Source: a bacterium (lineage in GTDB: Bacteria > UBP15 > UBA6099 > JAJRTR01). Taken from it: a DNA stretch of 64,000 nucleotides. The notes beneath the pieces were generated by a model. The model did no database searches and was not told the origin of the DNA. It saw nothing but the letters and a program-made list of their open reading frames with translations. Positions 60,887 to 64,000 of this stretch are shown piece after piece. The stretch covers positions 1 to 64,000 of the forward strand of contig JAJRTR010000011.1 of NCBI GenBank assembly GCA_024278215.1. The letters run 5' to 3'. How positions within the stretch are numbered: position 1 is the first letter of the stretch; each line of letters begins with the position of its first letter. Made by a program: the position numbers and the translations under genes.

Positions 60887-62311
60887 ATGTCGAAAAAAAA
60901 GACGGACAACAGAAAAACCGGCGAATCAACAAAACTATGGGGCGGTCGCTTCGAGGAATCGACAAACCGCGCCGTGGAGGCCTTCTCGGCATCGGTGCAT
61001 TTCGACTGTGAACTCGCTCTCTTCGACATAATGCAGTCTAAAGCGCACGCGACGATGCTGTGCGAGTGCGGCCTGATAAACAAGACGGAACTGAAGTCGA
61101 TTCTGAAAGGACTCGACACGATCCGGGCCGACATCGACAGCGGCGAGTTCGTGTTCTCGCCCGCACTCGAGGATGTGCACATGAACATCGAGTCGAGGCT
61201 CGCGCAGATTGCGGGCCCGGCCGCGGGCAAGCTCCACACCGCCCGCAGCCGCAACGACCAGGTTGTCACCGACCTGAAGATGTATATAAAACACGCTGTG
61301 GAAAAAATAATCGGCGGTGTGAGGGATGTGCAGGCGGCGCTTGTCGAGCAGGCGCGGCGCCACGAGTCGACGGTGATGCCCGGATACACGCATTTGCAGA
61401 GGGCGCAGGCTGTGCCGCTGGGTCATCACCTGATGGCGTATTTCTGGATGCTGGAGCGTGACGCCGGCAGGTTCGCCGATTGCGCGGTGCGGATGGACAC
61501 CCTGCCGCTGGGCGCGTGTGCGCTGGCAGGCTCGGCCCTGAAGACGGACCCGGGAATTGTCGCGCGCGAACTCGGCTTCAAATCCATCGCCGAGAACAGT
61601 ATGGACGCAGTCGCCGACCGCGACTTCCTCGTCGAATATCTCTCGGCTTGCGCGATCCTGATGATACACCTGGGCAGGAGTTGCGAGGAATTTATTATCT
61701 GGATGAGCACGGAATTCGATTTCGTGACTTTCCCCGATTCGCTCTGCACCGGCAGCAGCATCATGCCGCAGAAAAAGAACCCGGATGTTGCCGAACTCAT
61801 CAGGGGCAGGAACGGTCGTGTGACCGGCGCGCTCGTATCACTGCTGACAACGCTCAAGGGGCTGCCGCTCACTTACAACAGGGACCTTCAGGAAGACAAG
61901 GAGCCTGCGTTCGACGCGACAAAAACAATATTGACATCGCTGGAAGTCTACGCGCTGCTCGTGCGCGGCGCGGCGTTCAATACCGCGCGACTCGCGGAAT
62001 CTACGGCGGACGGTTTTCTCAATGCCGTGGACATAACCGATTATCTCGTGAAAAAAGGGATGCCGTTCAGGGAAACGCATCATGTGGTGGGACGGCTCGT
62101 AAAGAGGGCGACGGATGCCGGGCGCAGGAATTTCAATGATTTTACACTGAAAGATTTCCGGGCCGAGTCGGATAAGTTCGATGAAGATGTTTTTAAAATT
62201 CTCGATCCCGCCAAAGGCGTCAAAAGCAGACGCGGTCGCGGCGCGGCGAGCCCGGCGGATGTTCGCAGGCAGATAAAAAAAGCGGAAAAGATACTGGCAC
62301 GGAATAAATGA
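60887..62311 (+). CDS. argH: Argininosuccinate lyase (ArgH)
   Basis: Splits argininosuccinate into arginine and fumarate, the last step of arginine synthesis. The protein has the superfamily signatures LWGGRFEESTNRAVEAFSAS at the N-terminus, VHMNIESRLAQIAG and TARSRNDQV (near 110-125), MPGYTHLQRAQ (near 165) and the fumarase/ASL signature GSSIMPQKKNPD (near 288) with its catalytic Ser. The 474-residue length is normal, with about 14 extra Lys-rich residues before the conserved start. The ATG at 60887 has AAAAGGA 6 nt upstream, within a stem-forming leader. Its final four bases overlap the start of cdaA (ATGA), coupling arginine synthesis to c-di-AMP synthesis at the level of translation. Confidence 0.97.
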   Translation: MSKKKTDNRKTGESTKLWGGRFEESTNRAVEAFSASVHFDCELALFDIMQSKAHATMLCECGLINKTELKSILKGLDTIRADIDSGEFVFSPALEDVHMNIESRLAQIAGPAAGKLHTARSRNDQVVTDLKMYIKHAVEKIIGGVRDVQAALVEQARRHESTVMPGYTHLQRAQAVPLGHHLMAYFWMLERDAGRFADCAVRMDTLPLGACALAGSALKTDPGIVARELGFKSIAENSMDAVADRDFLVEYLSACAILMIHLGRSCEEFIIWMSTEFDFVTFPDSLCTGSSIMPQKKNPDVAELIRGRNGRVTGALVSLLTTLKGLPLTYNRDLQEDKEPAFDATKTILTSLEVYALLVRGAAFNTARLAESTADGFLNAVDITDYLVKKGMPFRETHHVVGRLVKRATDAGRRNFNDFTLKDFRAESDKFDEDVFKILDPAKGVKSRRGRGAASPADVRRQIKKAEKILARNK

Positions 62312-63141
62312 TTGATTTTACAAATCTCATAAGTTTCTTTGAAAACTTCACCGTCTGGGACGGCGTGCGCTCTGTTATCGAGATCACGATCATCAGCCTC
62401 GGCATATACTACCTTCTGCTGTTCCTTCAGAGGACGCGCGCCGTGGCGATCTTAAGAGGACTCGCGCTGCTGTTCCTTTTCGCCGCGGCGTCTTATGTCC
62501 TGCAACTCAACACGATTTTTTTCATCCTGAAGGGACTCGGCGCGGTCACGATCATCATCCTTCCGATTATATTCCAGCCCGAACTTCGCCGCGGCCTCGA
62601 ACAGATGGGCCAGCGCGGCCTGTGGCAGCGCAGGTTCGGCGGACTCGAAAAGGAACAGATAATAAAACTTATTCATTCGCTCGTGCTTACGCTCGAGGAC
62701 CTTTCGATTGTGAAAATGGGTGCGCTGATTGTGCTCGAACAGGAATCGAAACTCGATGAATATTCGCGTTCGGGTACAAAACTCGACGCCCTGCTTACGC
62801 CGGAACTTCTGAAAACAATCTTCTTCCCGCACACGTTCCTTCACGATGGGGCCGTGCTGGTGCGGGGCGACCGTGTGATGGCCGCCGGTTGTTTCCTGCC
62901 TCTGTCGGAGAATCCGAATCTGCCACAGGATGTAGGCTCGCGACACAGGGCCGCGCTCGGCATATCGGAAGTGACCGATGCCGTCGCGCTCACTGTTTCC
63001 GAGGAGACCGGCCGCATCTCTCTATCCCACAACGGGAAACTCATCCAGGACATCAAACCCGATGCCCTGCGCGAACTGCTTTATTCGATTTGCTTCCCGC
63101 AGGGAACGACATTTTCTTCGCCCATTGGGAGTGACGATTGA
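62308..63141 (+). CDS. cdaA: CdaA (DacA) diadenylate cyclase
   Basis: Membrane enzyme that makes cyclic di-AMP from two ATP. Three N-terminal membrane segments span about residues 18-95 (SVIEITIISLGIYYLLLFL, VAILRGLALLFLFAAASYVL, AVTIIILPIIFQPEL). The DAC domain follows: the LRRGLEQMG lead-in, the metal motif LHDGAVLVRG (DGA, near 178-187) and GSRHRAALGIS (RHR, near 210-220). The 277-residue size matches CdaA. It overlaps argH by 4 bp and is followed, with a 4-bp overlap (TTGA), by cdaR, its regulatory partner. In Firmicutes glmM is the third member of this cluster and would be expected just past the window. Confidence 0.95.
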   Translation: MIDFTNLISFFENFTVWDGVRSVIEITIISLGIYYLLLFLQRTRAVAILRGLALLFLFAAASYVLQLNTIFFILKGLGAVTIIILPIIFQPELRRGLEQMGQRGLWQRRFGGLEKEQIIKLIHSLVLTLEDLSIVKMGALIVLEQESKLDEYSRSGTKLDALLTPELLKTIFFPHTFLHDGAVLVRGDRVMAAGCFLPLSENPNLPQDVGSRHRAALGISEVTDAVALTVSEETGRISLSHNGKLIQDIKPDALRELLYSICFPQGTTFSSPIGSDD

Positions 63142-64000
63142 GAAAAAAGATACTGAACAACTGGCGCTACAAAGTTTCCGCAATAGTGATATCCACATTG
63201 CTGTGGCTCTTCATATATTCCGAACATCAGCCCCGCTTCAGGGCGGATTATCCCGTGAATATTCAATATCTGAACCTGCCGATTTCGCTCCGGCTCGTCG
63301 ACAGGGAAGACGTATTGAGAATAAGACTTCAGGGTGAACCGGCAGCACTCAATAACGTGAATAATGAAACCCTGAAAGCCACTGTCGACCTGGCCGGGCT
63401 GGGCGAGGGAATCCACCGCGTGCAGGTCAAAGTCTTCAACAGCACCGGCGCGCGGCTCGTTCGTCGAAACCATAATGTGCAGGTCGAACTCGAAAAGCTC
63501 AACAGCATCGAAATGCCTGTCAAACTGGGCTTCTTCGGCTCTCTTCCGGTAGGCATGCGGCTCGGCCACGTTACCTTTACTCCTGAAAAAGTCGTCATCT
63601 ACGGCCAGACCGACGAACTGGCGCTTGTCCATCTCGTTGTCGCGAATATCGACCTGACGGAAAAGCAAAAGACTTTTCGTGTTAATGTGCGCCTGTCGGC
63701 GGTCGACGACCAGGGCGTTCCGCTCGACGATACTGTGAAGATCGATCCTGAAAGGATTACCGCCGTTGTTCCGGTGAAAAAAGAATTCGTCAAGGTTGTG
63801 CCCATTACGCCCAGGTTTAAAAAGGGGTCCGGGAAAGGCGGGTTCTCGGAGGCGGATTTCTACCCGACTGTCGTCAATCTCGTCGGCAACGAAGACGCGC
63901 TACGGGATATTAAAACTATAGAGACCGAAGAGTTCGACCTTTCGCGCTGCGAAGAGGGCGGCGTCTTCCCGCTCAGGCTGGATACACCCAGAAATGTATT
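63138..64000 (+). CDS. cdaR: CdaR (YbbR-domain) protein, 3' truncated by the window
   Basis: Regulator of CdaA in Firmicutes, anchored by one N-terminal helix with YbbR domains outside the membrane. The TTG start at 63138 overlaps the cdaA stop and has GGGAG about 7 nt upstream; it gives MRKKILNNWRYK, then the membrane segment VSAIVISTLLWLFIYSE (about 13-29). At least two YbbR repeats follow, for example FRADYPVNIQYLNLP...LRIRLQGEP and the second, IEMPVKLGFFGSLPVGM...VTFTPEKVVIYGQ with NIDLTEKQKTFRVNV. The reading frame is open to position 64000, giving 287 residues so far; full CdaR proteins have 300-480. The stop codon is outside the window. Confidence 0.9.
   Translation, partial: MRKKILNNWRYKVSAIVISTLLWLFIYSEHQPRFRADYPVNIQYLNLPISLRLVDREDVLRIRLQGEPAALNNVNNETLKATVDLAGLGEGIHRVQVKVFNSTGARLVRRNHNVQVELEKLNSIEMPVKLGFFGSLPVGMRLGHVTFTPEKVVIYGQTDELALVHLVVANIDLTEKQKTFRVNVRLSAVDDQGVPLDDTVKIDPERITAVVPVKKEFVKVVPITPRFKKGSGKGGFSEADFYPTVVNLVGNEDALRDIKTIETEEFDLSRCEEGGVFPLRLDTPRNV

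Overview
The window reads as a mid-GC chromosomal segment (roughly half G+C by eye) from a diderm bacterium that does not obviously belong to a well-studied genus. An outer membrane is indicated by an SLH-domain porin of the OmpM type (5391-8135) and by a very large exported protein with a beta-barrel-like tail ending in Phe (13737-17441). The SLH-porin, a CdaA-CdaR (c-di-AMP) pair and a SpoIID-like protein are typical of diderm Terrabacteria (Negativicutes, Deinococcus-Thermus, Cyanobacteria and related candidate phyla). I would place it in such a lineage, possibly an uncultured candidate phylum, but the sequence alone does not settle this. No tRNA, rRNA, CRISPR array, prophage or transposase gene was seen.

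Layout. 1-9.3 kb: end of a MerR/HspR-type regulator, then a minus-strand run of SLH porin, GHMP kinase, HAD phosphatase and uvrA, and a plus-strand amidohydrolase. 9.3-17.4 kb: metK, then a run of three plus-strand genes: an acyl-CoA-synthetase homologue and a membrane M28-peptidase homologue that have both lost hallmark catalytic residues, and a 1234-residue surface protein. 17.4-23.7 kb: a minus-strand run of a hypothetical anchored protein, ComEA, a degenerate GGDEF protein, SpoIID, a sugar-nucleotide epimerase and FmdE. 24-25.9 kb: a zinc-ribbon membrane protein and a phospholipase C/Het-C-like protein.

26-37 kb (minus strand) is a complete Wsp-like chemosensory cluster: REC-GGDEF diguanylate cyclase, CheY, CheR, hybrid CheA-REC, CheW, a two-TM chemoreceptor with a very long coiled coil, and CheB. 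No flagellar genes are present, so the likely output is c-di-GMP rather than swimming. Upstream of it, 37-42.8 kb carries rpoN (sigma-54 with an inserted zinc ribbon), a 1334-residue TPR/Ig-like membrane protein and a small zinc-ribbon protein. 43-56 kb is a mosaic of single genes: nikR, an exported unknown, an enoyl-CoA hydratase homologue, UPF0182, a B12-binding radical SAM protein, a phosphodiesterase/pyrophosphatase-family protein, a double thioredoxin-fold protein, a MetE/UROD-like protein and a CHASE2-only protein. 56.5-64 kb: yebC-ruvC-ruvA (no ruvB), argG, a decayed nucleotidyltransferase, argH, cdaA and the start of cdaR.

The least ordinary material lies between genes. (i) A family of about 179-bp elements has terminal inverted repeats GAGCCAATTGCAAAATT, 4-5 bp target-site duplications, an internal nested hairpin and an open frame; there are three full and at least four partial copies, and I interpret it as a MITE. 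(ii) A 23-bp hairpin repeat (arms CCCGCAT/ATGCGGG) occurs five times, always just 3' of a minus-strand stop codon. (iii) A roughly 62-bp repeat has two full copies and one partial copy that supplies a gene's stop codon. (iv) The argH leader has two perfect 9-bp inverted repeats with interleaved arms, the second covering the Shine-Dalgarno sequence: a pseudoknot or switch candidate. (v) The argG leader is densely structured.
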